Source: Whitmania pigra (taxonomy: Eukaryota > Annelida > Clitellata > Hirudinida > Haemopidae). Taken from it: a DNA stretch of 64,000 nucleotides. The stretch lies in contig JAJTWR010000231.1 in assembly GCA_021613335.1 (NCBI GenBank), forward strand, positions 3,695,001 to 3,759,000, written 5' to 3'. Below the pieces are notes generated by a model. That model was given only the letters and a program-made list of their open reading frames with translations. It was not told the origin of the DNA and searched no databases. This document shows positions 38,699-49,955 of the stretch, in pieces (within the stretch, counting starts at the first letter, position 1; each line of letters opens with the position of its first letter). The position numbers and the translations under genes are program-made.

Positions 38699-39502
38699 TT
38701 AATGCCTAAAATAATAGTCGATTGCTGTGGAAAATGCTGCAAAACCAATCGCTCCGACAACTCCTGCTTTTACGCCAGCTGAAAATGTAAACAAAACACA
38801 CTTTATGTAAGCGACCTTAAAACTAACGATGGAAAGTCTAATTTATATTAAAATATGAAAACGTTAACAAACCTCTCAAACCTAGTGCACCTCCAACAAT
38901 TGCACCAGAAGCTGTACCATTTATCAACTCCGACTTTCCTCGATACTTAAAGTACATTTACAATTTATATCTAATGCTTAAGATTCAATAAAATTAAGTA
39001 AACTACCGATTCAATCATGCATTCTGTGCCTGAAAACAGAAGACCAATGACAGCAAAATTTTTGGCATATGAAACTGTACGAAGCTTCATCTCTTTCCAT
39101 ACGAGCTTCATTGTTGGAGTTTCTGTTCCTGTTATGTTTGGATCAATTCCTGCTGTGAACAGACCAAAAGCACCACCCATTGCACCACCTGATATTTGAA
39201 ACATTCACTTCAATAGCATTATTTATGATTTTTTTCCTATTAATTACATACAAACCCATGGTAAAACTCATTATAGCTTTAAAAGCACAACTGTCAAAAA
39301 CTTTTTGAATAATAATTTCCTCTTTTTGTTTGGGTGCCTGAGGTATCCCCATTGGAGAAACGTTTACATCAGAAAATCGTTGCCGCTTTTCCCCAATCAT
39401 CTTATCCATAAGTTGGTACCAAGTGAAATTTTGACCCATGACATTGCGATTGTATCCAGTGATATCGTAACTACTAAGATTTTGTTCATTTTTGGAAGTC
39501 AT
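38699..39502 (-). CDS. TIMM22: Mitochondrial inner-membrane translocase subunit Tim22
   Basis: Tim22 is the channel of the TIM22 complex, which inserts carrier proteins into the mitochondrial inner membrane. Four exons (39502-39256, 39188-39007, 38945-38873, 38778-38699) give 193 residues, close to the 194 of human. The start chosen gives Met-Thr-Ser-Lys-Asn-Glu; an upstream in-frame ATG at 39544 exists but would add a hydrophobic leader unlike the family. Conserved parts: [36 protein letters not shown], and Phe-Ala-Ala-Phe-Ser-x-Ala-Ile-Asp-Tyr-Tyr. The Gly-rich helices are membrane segments of the Tim17/22/23 family. A broken copy of exons 3-4 lies just upstream. Confidence 0.96.
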
Positions 39503-39704
39503 TCCATCAGAGGTAAACAACAACACGCAGAATAGGTCAACCAATTATCATTCAGTACAACGATCTTTGAACATACGACAGATTGATTTGAAATTCAACA
39601 TATATATTCTATACTTAAATTTAAAATTAAATTATAATTAAAATGTCTTACTATTTTATTTGTGTTTTTGTAAATAATATTATTACGATTTTATTTGAAC
39701 TTGT

Positions 39705-39960
39705 TCATGCCCAATATCCGAATGCCGTAGTCACTGCAGCTATGCTAACGGCTCCAAATGCTGCAGATTTAACACCGCCTGGAAAAGTTAAAGTTTACTC
39801 TTGATTTTATTAAATAAGTTTTTATACAAATTTAATTTAAAGACTGCTTGCAACATGGTGTTAATATATAATACCAACTAACCTCTCAAACTCAACGGCA
39901 CCCCCCACAATAGCACCAGCAGATGTAGAGCTGATCAGCTCTGCTTTCCTTCGAAACATA
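39705..39960 (-). pseudogene. Partial tandem duplicate of TIMM22 exons 3-4
   Basis: Minus-strand sequence at about 39955-39885 reads Arg-Lys-Ala-Glu-Leu-Ile-x-Ser-Thr-Ser-Ala-Gly-Ala-Ile-Val-Gly-Gly-Ala, matching TIMM22 exon 3, and 39778-39705 reads Gly-Val-Lys-Ser-Ala-Ala-Phe-Gly-Ala, matching exon 4, with the same exon-intron layout. The exon-3 copy has a one-base shift before its donor, its upstream end lacks an AG acceptor, and the exon-4 copy has lost Asp-Tyr-Tyr. Exons 1-2 are absent. It lies 200 bases 5' of TIMM22, so it arose by local duplication and then decayed. Use as an alternative 3' end of another transcript is not excluded. Confidence 0.75.
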
Positions 39961-40048
39961 AAAATATATCCAGTGTCATTCATGTCATTTAAAACACGGC
40001 AAAATAATATTGTTGAAATTAAATTTTACAATTGCTTCTTAAAGCATT

Positions 40049-40484
40049 ATGCGATATCTTTGGTCCCAAGAGCGCGTAGCTCTAGCTATTCATTCCTAAA
40101 TTTAGTGACCTGTTGTAGGGTTGTCGGCTGTCTATTGTGTTAATAAAGCATCACATCATTACAATTTGTATACCTAGTCAGTCAATCAGCAGTTAAAATT
40201 TATATATTTCGAAACAAAGCATTAAAATCGTATTAAAATTTTCATGCATTAACCATCTTTTGTTATCAAAGTCTCAAGAAAGATTTAGGCTTTTTGATTC
40301 GCTTGACTTTTTTTTATAGAAGGGAAAAGGCTATCTCTTAAAGTTTTACCAGGGTTTGCCACTTGGAAAAGGCTTAAACGACCTCCCTCTACCTGAGAAG
40401 GCAGATAAAGAACAAGAGAAAAAGTATAAGAAGCATATAGGTGTCTCGGATGAGATAGTTGCAACTGCTTCAGAAGGATATTAG
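40049..40484 (+). CDS. Candidate small gene of two exons, unknown
   Basis: A terminal-exon-like frame at 40320-40484 follows a good acceptor (ACTTTTTTTTATAG) and reads Tyr-Leu-Leu-Lys-Phe-Tyr-Gln-Gly-Leu-Pro-Leu-Gly, then a Lys/Glu-rich part and Gly-Val-Ser-Asp-Glu-Ile-Val, ending at TAG. An AATAAA lies at 40526-40531. A possible first exon, 40049-40075 (Met-Arg-Tyr-Leu-Trp-Ser-Gln-Glu-Arg), joins in frame through a GTAGCT donor and would give about 63 residues. I know no such protein. The last 10 codons overlap a block repeated in an ACTR5 intron (44.41 kb). A mitochondrial or other micro-protein is possible but unproven. Confidence 0.4.
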
Positions 40485-40600
40485 ACCCAAATAATGTACA
40501 AAATGACAGCTAACCTAAATACAATAATAAAATATGAAGAAATGCAAAAAAAAGAAACAATAAATGAATAGATATTAAATGAAAGAGCACTGCACACTTT
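40456..40600 (+). repeat. Dispersed repeat, copy 1 (partner at 44.41 kb)
   Basis: TTGCAACTGCTTCAGAAGGA through GAAAGAGCACTGCA matches 44409-44555 in the same orientation with scattered differences. It has no inverted ends and no coding pattern, so it may be a local segmental duplication or an undescribed short element. Confidence 0.7.
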
Positions 40601-41321
40601 CTAGAAGGTTTTAGTGAACTGCTAGGCGTGGCAAACCTGGAGTGGATGAATGGTTGGATGGGCAGGCCGATGATTTGATGGTCGGTGGGGGCATAGAGGA
40701 CAGTTTTTCCCAACTCCAAAGAATGTTTGTTTAATATTTTGTCGATATTTATTGTTTGCTAACAGGAACTATTATGACCAACTCAAAACTTTGATAAAAT
40801 TTAATTGCGCAAAAGTCATGGTGTGTTAACGTATGTGTTCCACGTCTTCCAAATAATAAACATAAAATCTATCCTTTATATAAAAATACAAAAAGCAGCT
40901 GAAGCATAGCCATTGGCCACCGACAGAAATGTTTGGGTTCCTACAAGAATCACAACTTTACAATATTGAAAATGAAAATGTTTAGTATCTGGCGAACATT
41001 TAATACAACTTCGCCGCGCATTGTGATTTTTTTTCGTATTTTGACAACGTAAGTCGCATCTAACCCTTCAAGTCCTAAAGGGGCACATTTTGATTTTTTT
41101 GCGGGAGGCTTACCGCTGAAGTCATTGTACCATGCCTGTAGAGTTTGTGCACCTGCCACTCCTCACCCATTTTGAATTTCGATCCCCAACCCGTCCCAAA
41201 TCATGTGTTTCGACCAGGGAAAATTACGACGCTGTCATTCCATAAGATCGTAAAGAAGCAACGTTATGCTAAAATCTTAATCAATTTGTTACTGCAACAA
41301 AGGTTACACAAATTCACAAAA
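40601..41321. other. Gene-free stretch
   Basis: Between the dispersed repeat and the ACTR5 stop codon. A minus-strand frame at 40950-41159 (Lys-Pro-Pro-Ala-Lys-Lys-Ser-Lys) has no splice context and is not called. Confidence 0.4.
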
Positions 41322-44300
41322 TTAAACCACTGGTTCCTCTTCTGAAGCAGGGACTGTCAAACGCAAATTTCCAAAGCAATTTTCCTTAATAAAGTCGCCA
41401 CCATATTCCAGATACTCCTTTCTGGTGACCGAACATTTTTCAAGAAAGTCACGATTAAGTGCCAAGGACCTGGCGCCTTTCCATGCATCCAGTACAGGAT
41501 CATTTGCGAGTCTTATCTTGAATTCAGAATTGAAAGGCCTCATTTCACGAACATCCTTCTGTAATCTTTCTAAGAAGTTAGGGAATGAAGCACAGCCACC
41601 AACGAGGAAGATATCCTGAAAGCCATAACAAAATTTAAGAACGACTTCAAATTAAGAAATCGAGTGGAGTAAGGAATTGACAAGAATCATCGTCTACTTT
41701 AACAAGTCTCTGTTGCTCATCGGGTGTAAATTGCTTAAGAACGTGCTCAATTCCTTCCGTTATGCCAGCCTGCTCCATGCCCAGCATTGATGGTTGGAAA
41801 AGAAACTCAGGAATCCTGGAGTTTCAAGAAAGCACATTACCAACAGTCGTGTTTGCTTTTTCAGATGACAGCTAGGGCAAACACATTAGAAAAATTCTTA
41901 CCTGATTTGTTCCAAAGCGATATGAAGTTGATAATATTCTCGTATGTCAAAGTGATCACTCTGGCCGCCCCTGAAAAAAATTCATAAAATGTTAAAAAAT
42001 TAAAAGCCTCGAACATATAAAACAAATACCTCAACTAAAGCAATTGACAATACTAATTTGTGCATTTGCATGTCAATTAAATCAAGACAACTTCATCATC
42101 GTTACATTTGATTATCAAAAAATACCAATAAAAATATAATATCACATATCGTGTAGAAGTAAAAATAGCAAATGTAAACTTTTTAAAGTCTGGGTCATGT
42201 TCCTGCAAACACGTTTCAATTTCCTCCAATTTGTCCAATTCATTTTCTGAATCAGAATCTCTGCCATTCAAATTCTGAATAACATGGTGAAACATAATCA
42301 TTTAAAAGAATTACAAAATTCTGGGATCCAAACAGCAAAAAACCAGATTATTACTATGCTAAGCTATTCATGTTTTCCCAAGAACTAATTACTTCTATAC
42401 CATTACATTATAACTTATCTTACTACTTCAATTAATTATAATATGATAACTCTGGCCCTAAACTTTGTCTTTGTCATTGTAAAGTTATGAATATACCAGC
42501 TGTTAATTTTCTTAGTAAAAAAAGTACTTACTATTTCTTTGTAAACATCCCAGTCTTCATCTCTTGCCCCAAACTTGTCATCTTTCTTGTTATTGGATGC
42601 TTTAAAATAATTGTCACTGCTAAGAATAATGACCTAAACATCTATTCAAAAATGCATATTACAAATACTCATAAATTAGAGCATGATGCAGGTTGGTTGC
42701 ATTCCCAGGTGTGGCATCGTGGGTACGAGCAGACATTAAGAGCAGATCAATTAAAAAGTGGCTTCATACGCTATTCTAAATATGAAATTAATGCCAATAC
42801 CAACTCCACGGTTAAATTTAAATAACATTTTTTTCATAATAAAGAAGAAAAATATAATTATTTGAGTGATAAATGAAAGAACAAACTCTGTGAGAGTTGT
42901 GACAAAATCTTCATCCTGTTGTGAGATGCTGCTGATCTTCTCTTCATCATTTCTGCTCTTTTCGTCTTTCTCTCGTTCATTGCAGTTATCAAACTCTACC
43001 CAAGAGATAAGATTATTAAAGTTCATTTATCAAAAATATGAACAAATGAAGGTGATAAATGAATTAACCTGTCTTTTACTCCTCAAGTTTTCCAACCATT
43101 CTTCCATGGCCTGTGCATTTTCTGGCGATGGCATTGTTGACATGTCCTATGAATTTCAATGATTAGTAAATCAAAACATCAATCAACATTAATTTAGAAT
43201 GATGACATAATGCCACATAAATTAATCTTTTGCAATGATAAAATAAGAGTTACTTACAATGAACTTATTTTTGTCTAATTTTGCTTTCTTTGCCTTGCTT
43301 TTACTCGAGGCATCCAAGCCCTTGAAAATGAGAAAATGCAACAAGATGATTTTAAGTTTATTATCTAAATGCATTTAAAATGTTAGTCAAACAGTAAAAA
43401 AAAAGGTTGAACAATTGATTCACCTCTTCCAGGTAAGTTGCAATCTTGTCTTGTATCACCTGCACTGATTCATTCAATTTGTTTATGATTCCTTGCAACT
43501 CTTGCAATGATGAAAGATCGTTGTTGCTCAAAATGTTCTGAGGACAGAATCAGTTTTTCAATACAAATAATTATTTTAAATCTCTTTGATAAAAAAATGC
43601 AAAGCTATATTTTACACCAACACCATTTACAAACAGTTGGTTTTTTGACACCAATAATATCAATATTAAAATTAATAATATGTGATATAATGAAATGAAA
43701 TAAAATTTAAAACTAAATTTAGGAGCCCACATTGACAGCATCAAAGTTGTCCTCATCATCTTCCAATTCATCTTTAATCAGGTCAGAAATGGATGTGTAG
43801 TGGGCCAACTTTTCTTGTTCTGAGATTAACTAAAAAATAAAAAAGTTAAACTTGCAAATTATGTAATTTCCAATGGACATCATTTATAAACTTCTTCCCT
43901 ATTTTATGTGATTTAAACATCATCACAGCAGTAAGTAAAACCCACAGCAAAATGATTGCACGAGAAGTAAGGGTGAAGTATACATCTTAGATGCCATTCA
44001 AAACTCACTCTTTCTTGTCTTCTGCGAAGGTTCATATCCTTCAACCTTTTTATTTGCAACAACTGTCGTTCCCTCTGCTGCTCGGCTGAAATCTTCTGTG
44101 CGGCAACCTGCAATTATTTTTTAAAATTATCATTTAATTCTAAATTCGATGTAAGACCGGTGAATGTAACTTGCATGATTGAAAGGAAGCTGTACTTTGA
44201 TGACATTGTTCTTATAGAAGCCATCGTTTGTCCATCTCATCACTTCATCATTAAAATCAACTGCTAATTTACAATGCTTCTGCATCAGGTACTGCAAAGG

Positions 44301-46277
44301 CAAATTGATCAATAATTAATAAAGTAGATGGTCATTTAATAAATCATATAATTAACTAAGCAGATGAGTATATTTTACAAGCTTTAATCTGATAAATGAA
44401 GCTTATTTGCAACTGCTTTAAAAGAATATTAGACCCAAATAATGCACAACATGAAAACTAATCTAAATAAAATAATAAAATGTGAATAAATACAAAGGAA
44501 TAAACAATAAATGAATAGGCAAAAGAGATGAAATGAAAGAGCACTGCAATTCTACCTCAGCCCTGTTGCAGGTTATGGAAGCCAGATGACCTGGATATTT
44601 GAGTTGCAAACTCCTCATCATGAACGAATCCACAGTTGCCCCTCCGAAGTTGAATCTACGACACCTGGTCATCCTGCCGTGGAGCAGTGGGATGAGGTGA
44701 ACGGCATTGTAACCGCACGACACCACGAGATGATCCCCGACCTCTGATCCTTTCGGGAGGTTGTGGCGGAGGCCGAACAGACCGTCTATTCCGTACATTA
44801 CGCTCGGCACTTGGTAGCATTCAAAGAGCAGCTCAGACATTTCTTTAAAGATAATAGAACATTTTTTTTGTATATTAATAAGCAACAAATACAAATTAGT
44901 AATATTGTGATATACTGACAGATTGCGATTACTATTTGGCTTACATGCAATTACATTAAGAATTCAATAAAGCTTTTTTAGAGAGCCGAACAATGTTCAA
45001 TATAAGAAATATTTTTCAATACTTCAGTTATATAATTCCTGAAAAAGTATTAGTCTCTTACAACCTATTTTTTTCCAACAATAACGTACAATTTTTTTTT
45101 ATAAAAGATCAAATGTATGTAAAAAACCTAAGTCTGTTTAAAAGAAATTATATAAATAAAAGATGCAACAAGATGATTTTAAGCCTATTATCTAAATGCT
45201 ATTTAAAAGAAATTATATAAATAAAAGATATATATGTTACCAACTTTCTCTGCAATAATTAGGATTACAGATAGGTTCTGTCATCACAATTGGATGTGGA
45301 ACTTCTGAGTCAGAAGAAATTTGCAAGTGGTTGAAGATATAGTCGCAGATGTTCTCCTGCATTAAAAACACACATTCCACCATATCAACTTAAATCCTTT
45401 CCTCATATCGTGCAATGTCCATGCATCTTATTAATTATATGAATCATGCAATGTCCATGCACTTTATTAATTATATCAACCATGCATCTTATTAATTACA
45501 TCAACAATGTACTTTAATGGCAGGTCATTTCTTCATCAAAGCCACTTTTATTGCAAACATCAAATAATTAAAAATTCACTCAATTTAAAAAATCTAACAT
45601 ATTGGCAAATGTGTCATTGCCCCTTTCATTTAGCCAGATTTTAGAAGTTTAATAAAAAGCAGCACTCCTTCCAAATTAAGAACAAGTAAATTGAATTACT
45701 TGCTTTATAAGAAACAAAAATATATAGACTAAGATTATAAAATAAGGCAAGACAATTGTGTTAACCACTTCATAAAAACAAGACAAGAATTATTAGAAAT
45801 AACTCCAATAAATAGAGCCAAAAACAACTGCAAATCTGAACCTGAACATCAAATTGTGTAACAATATTCTTTTCGAATTGAGTTCGACACAGGTATCTGA
45901 TTTGATCATAATTTGAAATATCATTCCCGACGAGAGTTTCATTCTCCTTTCAAAAGAAAAGTATCGTGAAAATTATTATCAGGCAAATTACAATACAATA
46001 AACATACATACAGCAGTCTTCTTAGATTTCTGCTTAGCGGTAAGACATTTGAAAATTAGCAACGGATCCTCATTTGTTGCCCATCCAGCTCGACATTTAT
46101 AAGATCCTAAGAAACAGATAGTTCCAAGATGATAATGGAGCCAAGAGCAAAACTACAAAGAAATAAGGTACCATTATCGATGACAATTGGTATTCTGTTT
46201 CGAGCAATACTAGGGGTATACTTATAGAACGAATCTGGTTTCACGAGTTCATCTGTAAACTGAACTAAAGAATCCAT
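41322..46277 (-). CDS. ACTR5: Actin-related protein 5 (INO80 complex)
   Basis: ARP5 is the INO80 chromatin-remodeller subunit that binds nucleosomes with INO80C/Ies6. Seventeen exons keep one frame: 46277-46172, 46106-46012, 45946-45842, 45356-45245, 44842-44556, 44291-44175, 44107-44009, 43829-43731, 43537-43424, 43320-43258, 43146-43069, 42995-42887, 42599-42532, 42274-42180, 41970-41902, 41815-41698, 41615-41322; 675 residues against 607 in human. Actin-fold parts: Ile-Asp-Asn-Gly-Ser (phosphate loop 1), [17 protein letters not shown], and Val-Gly-Gly-Cys. The large ARP5 insertion (about residues 290-530) is coiled and highly charged, with Lys-Arg-Arg-Ser-Ala-Ala-Ser-Gln-Asn-Arg-Met. Intron 6 uses a GC donor (CAT then GCAAGT). 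Intron 5 carries a dispersed repeat. Confidence 0.95.
44408..44555 (+). repeat. Dispersed repeat, copy 2, in ACTR5 intron 5
   Basis: Matches 40456-40600 (TATTAGACCCAAATAATG, AATAAAATAATAAAAT-type blocks, GAAAGAGCACTGCA). Homology stops exactly before the splice donor of the 44556-44842 exon, so the exon itself was not copied. Confidence 0.7.
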
Positions 46278-46589
46278 CGGTCTCGAAGAAAAACTGCGAT
46301 AAACTATTTGCGAAAATGGTAAACAAATTCAATGCGTATTTTTGTAATTACTGGGAAATATTACATACGTAAAAAAAATTTCTTTTGAAAGTTATTTAAA
46401 CAATTGAAAAGTTTAAAAAAAAATATGTTGCTCAATTTAAAAACCTATTGCGTTAGCCTTATTACCTAGATCGAAACTTATGTTATTTTACTCGTTATTA
46501 CATTATTTCGATTTTATTCTGAAATGAGCCAGATGGATACATCTTCACTGACACAAAATACGAAAAAGAATATTAAAAAGGTTAGGTCC

Positions 46590-47310
46590 AGTGGCGTACC
46601 AATTGTTTTTGCCTCCCGACCGGGCCTAAGATTTACCCTCTTCCCCATGGCTGTTAATAATTGGTTATTTGGTTACAAATTTACAAACTCTCCCCACTTC
46701 TTTTATTAACTTGTGTCACCTGGCAGCACTAATTGCCCGGTCTAATAGCAAGATCACAATATTAGGAGCGGAATCCTCAAGGCGGTGTCCTTTTATAAAG
46801 CTCAAAAGTTGAAAGGGACTATCTATCGTATTATTAATTTTTAATAACTAACACTAACTAACAAGTCAAAATCATCCTAGTTATACAACGGACTTTAATC
46901 AAATAAATAAAGGGACTATCAGTCCACCAAATCATCCTAGTTATACAACGGACTTTAATCAAATAAATAAAGGGACTATCAGTCCAAATCATCTCAGTTA
47001 TGCAAAGGACTATAATCAAATAAATAAAAAAGGGACTATCGATTCGTATCGTTTCCATTAACTTCCGCAAAATACTTCAATCTCTTACTTTTGGCAAAGA
47101 ATTTTTTTGTTGTTCCGATGTTTTCGGGGCCCAATGCCCTGAAATTTATGAAATACGAACCCCCGCTCGACATGACTCCATTCTTATTTATTTGATTATA
47201 GTCCGTTGCATAATTCAGATGATTTGGATATGACTCCATTCTTGTTTGTTTGTTTGTTTATTTGATTATAGTCCTTTGCATAACAGAGATGATTCGGACT
47301 ATATGACTCC
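46590..47310 (+). mobile_element. hAT-like element remnant with CAGTGGCGTACC end
   Basis: CCAGTGGCGTACCAATTGTT at 46590 is a hAT-type terminal sequence, and the block from about 46721 to 47110 resembles 56732-56905 (CTGGCAGCACTAAT, GAAGCTCAAAAGTTGAA-type, TTTTGGCAAA). A 60-bp repeat array and its inverted copies replace the middle. No coding frame of length. The right end was not defined. Confidence 0.5.
46866..47045 (+). repeat. 60-bp tandem repeat, three copies
   Basis: The unit AATCATCCTAGTTATACAAC, continuing through GGACTTTAATCAAATAAATAAAGGGACTATCAGTCC in shorter pieces, is repeated nearly perfectly twice and with changes a third time. Inverted copies lie at 47170-47300 (see findings). 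Confidence 0.85.
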
Positions 47311-47569
47311 ATTCGTTGCTATGGCGCTCATAAATAGCAGTCGTGAGCGCCTGCAGAGGTGACAATGTATTATTATTATTATTTTTTTTTACGTTTATTT
47401 TCTCAGCCAAACAAATGTTTAAACTCGATTGCAGACGATGTAAAAAACCTCAACGAATATTGAAAGTCCCCCTTCTGGGCCTGAGAGAATCCCGGGACAT
47501 AATGCGCAAACCACAGCACCATCGACATTAAAAAAGAACAATCCGTACAATACATAATAAATGTCCTCG

Positions 47570-48310
47570 CTACAATCCAAATCGTTTCCGCCATCGTTTT
47601 TGAGTTTTGCGCTTGTGATGCTTCCACATCAGGTAAGAACCAAAGAGAGTCGTTGTTGTTAAGTTCATTAACATGCTTCTGGAGAAGCCGAGGCCGCGCC
47701 AAGAGGAGTACGATTTTGAAGAGATCACTCCTCTCCAGTTGCAAACGAATGCAGTCACGAGAACCTGCGGAGAGGGAAACCCACTTGGACGGTTGTTTGT
47801 CATCCAAATATGAATGTCCCTGTTCTCATATTTTTGGACTTTGTTGACGTGTTCTTCGTCCAACGGGGCTGTATCTGAAACGATGGTGACATCGCAGAAT
47901 ACTGAGTGATCCCTCTCCCATGCCACCAGGTCTGGAATTCTGAAATTCCCTCCAACATTAATTCGAGGCTCAATTTTGGTGATGTAGCCTTTCTTGGTCA
48001 GCTTCTTTTCTAATTGGCGGACAAGATTGTTATGCCGCTCTCTTCTCTCTGCATCCATACCTGGGCAAACCTGGAAGATATGGTCAAGGCACTCGAAGGC
48101 ACCACATCCGGAATCACAATAGGTGTTCATCTCTGGATGATACCTTGAGATCCTAAGATTTGTCGGGAGGACGGCAGCCCTGACTTTGATACATTGTATG
48201 TATTCGCTTGGGGGCATCCTGAATTGACCGTCCACTATCCAATCACTAATTCCTATCCCTTAGGTAAATGATTGCAGCCCATCTCCATCGACAGAGTCGT
48301 ACAAACTTGC
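47570..48310 (-). mobile_element. R2 non-LTR retrotransposon, zinc knuckle and endonuclease end
   Basis: A minus-strand frame of 221 codons from 48235 shows the end of an R2 protein: zinc knuckle Cys40-x3-Cys44-x7-His52-x4-Cys57, then Arg67-His68-Asn69, Pro101-Asp102, Asp115 and Lys132-x2-Lys135, the catalytic layout of the restriction-like endonuclease that nicks the target site. The frame continues upstream past one stop (Leu-Tyr-Asp-Ser-Val-Asp-Gly, about 48290). No polymerase part follows upstream, so it is 5'-truncated and out of its usual 28S rDNA home. The endonuclease motifs look complete. Confidence 0.85.
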
Positions 48311-48319
48311 CGCAGTTTC

Positions 48320-49950
48320 GTGTTTTAGTTGTTTTTTGGATGCAGGTCCTTTTTCTATTTTAGACAATTTTTTTTAAAATGCGAACGTCTATTCCATGTC
48401 TGAATACAAATTATCAAAAAATCTCTCAGTTGATGTAATAAAATCATCAGGTATTGGTTATAACAGTTCTTTAGAGATGCTGGGATTTGAACTCCTAATA
48501 GAGTGACACCAAGGTCAAAGTCTTAATGACTCGACTATCGACGCCTGGTAACTCAAGACAACTCAACATAATAAACAAAGTAGTCCGATACTTGGAACCC
48601 CTTGTGGAATAAAGCTGCTCTTAAAATACTTAGACTTAAGAAACAGTATTTTTTCCTCATTCTTTGGCAAACGTCTGACCCCGAACGCCATTTAGAACTG
48701 CTTTCACTATCACTTGGCCTGGCAGATGGGCCATCCATCCACCGCTACATAATAATAGCTATTATTTTTTTCGGATCACATCCATATTTTTTATTTTGCG
48801 CTTTTTTACAAATGGGATTCTCACCAACCACAACCCCGAACATCCTCTCCCTTCAGACCGAAGCCTTTTGAAGGAGGTTCTTCGCCCGACCTCAACCCGA
48901 ATCCAGCTGCGCACGAATTTGGCGCTCCGTCCAACCATCTACGGTTGCATTCGTCCATCCATCCATCCATGCACTCCAGGTTTGCAGCTCTGCTAGCAGC
49001 TAGTTAGGACGCACGCTCAAGAAAGAACGGATCATCCGAAACACCTACAAGTCTCTTTTTATACTTGTTCAAATTTTTAATAGATTTGGTTGTACAAATA
49101 TTTGAGATCATTTTAAAAACTTGAAGGTAATCTGGAACTATTTAAATGTCGCAGACGACGGGACATTCTGAAGCGATGGAGTTGAATTACAAATCTCGAG
49201 CGTCTTCACTCGTTGACTACAAATGTTGCAAAAATTCATTGGCACTGATTAAGGGTAAAACTCTTGCCCGCAATACCAATAAAGAAACTTTCAAACTCTT
49301 CACACTCACACTAATAAAGCCAAAATCAATTTTTGGTTGCCAAATTATGTCAATGACAGAGTTCTAGGTTTGCCTTGCCTTTAATTTTATTATCTTTTAA
49401 TGTTTCAAACTACTCTTAAAAAAATTGCAAAGAGATTCATTAAACCCAGAATTGATTTATGAAAAAACAAATTTAATAAATTAAAACAAATATTGTGAAA
49501 AGATGAAGAATGGCTTTTGAGGACAACAAAATGGAATCTAGTTGAGAGATAACAATTTAGGTTAACACTCAACTTCAAGCAACCCTTGTGCCTACAATTC
49601 TGTAGCACTAAACACTCCGACTAGTGAAGGCACCAGTGACTGAGAAACAATTCATGGATGCCCCAAGACCTCACACAATGTTTACAAAGAAGAAATGAAA
49701 CTTGGCACTCACGGCATATCAGAAAAAATGGATTACAATTTCAATTTTATCATTTCAGCCTTAAAGACAAGAATTTCCTACATTTGAAAAATCACTTTTG
49801 ATATAATAATTGAGTTACAAGCCAGAGAGAATTGAGCAATAACCAGACAATAAAGTGTTTGATTGAATGATTAGCAAAATGCTGGACACAAATTTAAAAT
49901 TGTTGACAAACAACATTCTGGTGGTTCATTTTTGTGAGCTCTCAAAGGGG
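48320..49950. other. Gene-free stretch
   Basis: Only short chance frames (48553 minus, 48602, 48796, 49146, 49405 minus). A CATC microsatellite patch is at 48955-48970. No feature is supported. Confidence 0.4.
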
Positions 49951-49955
49951 GACAT

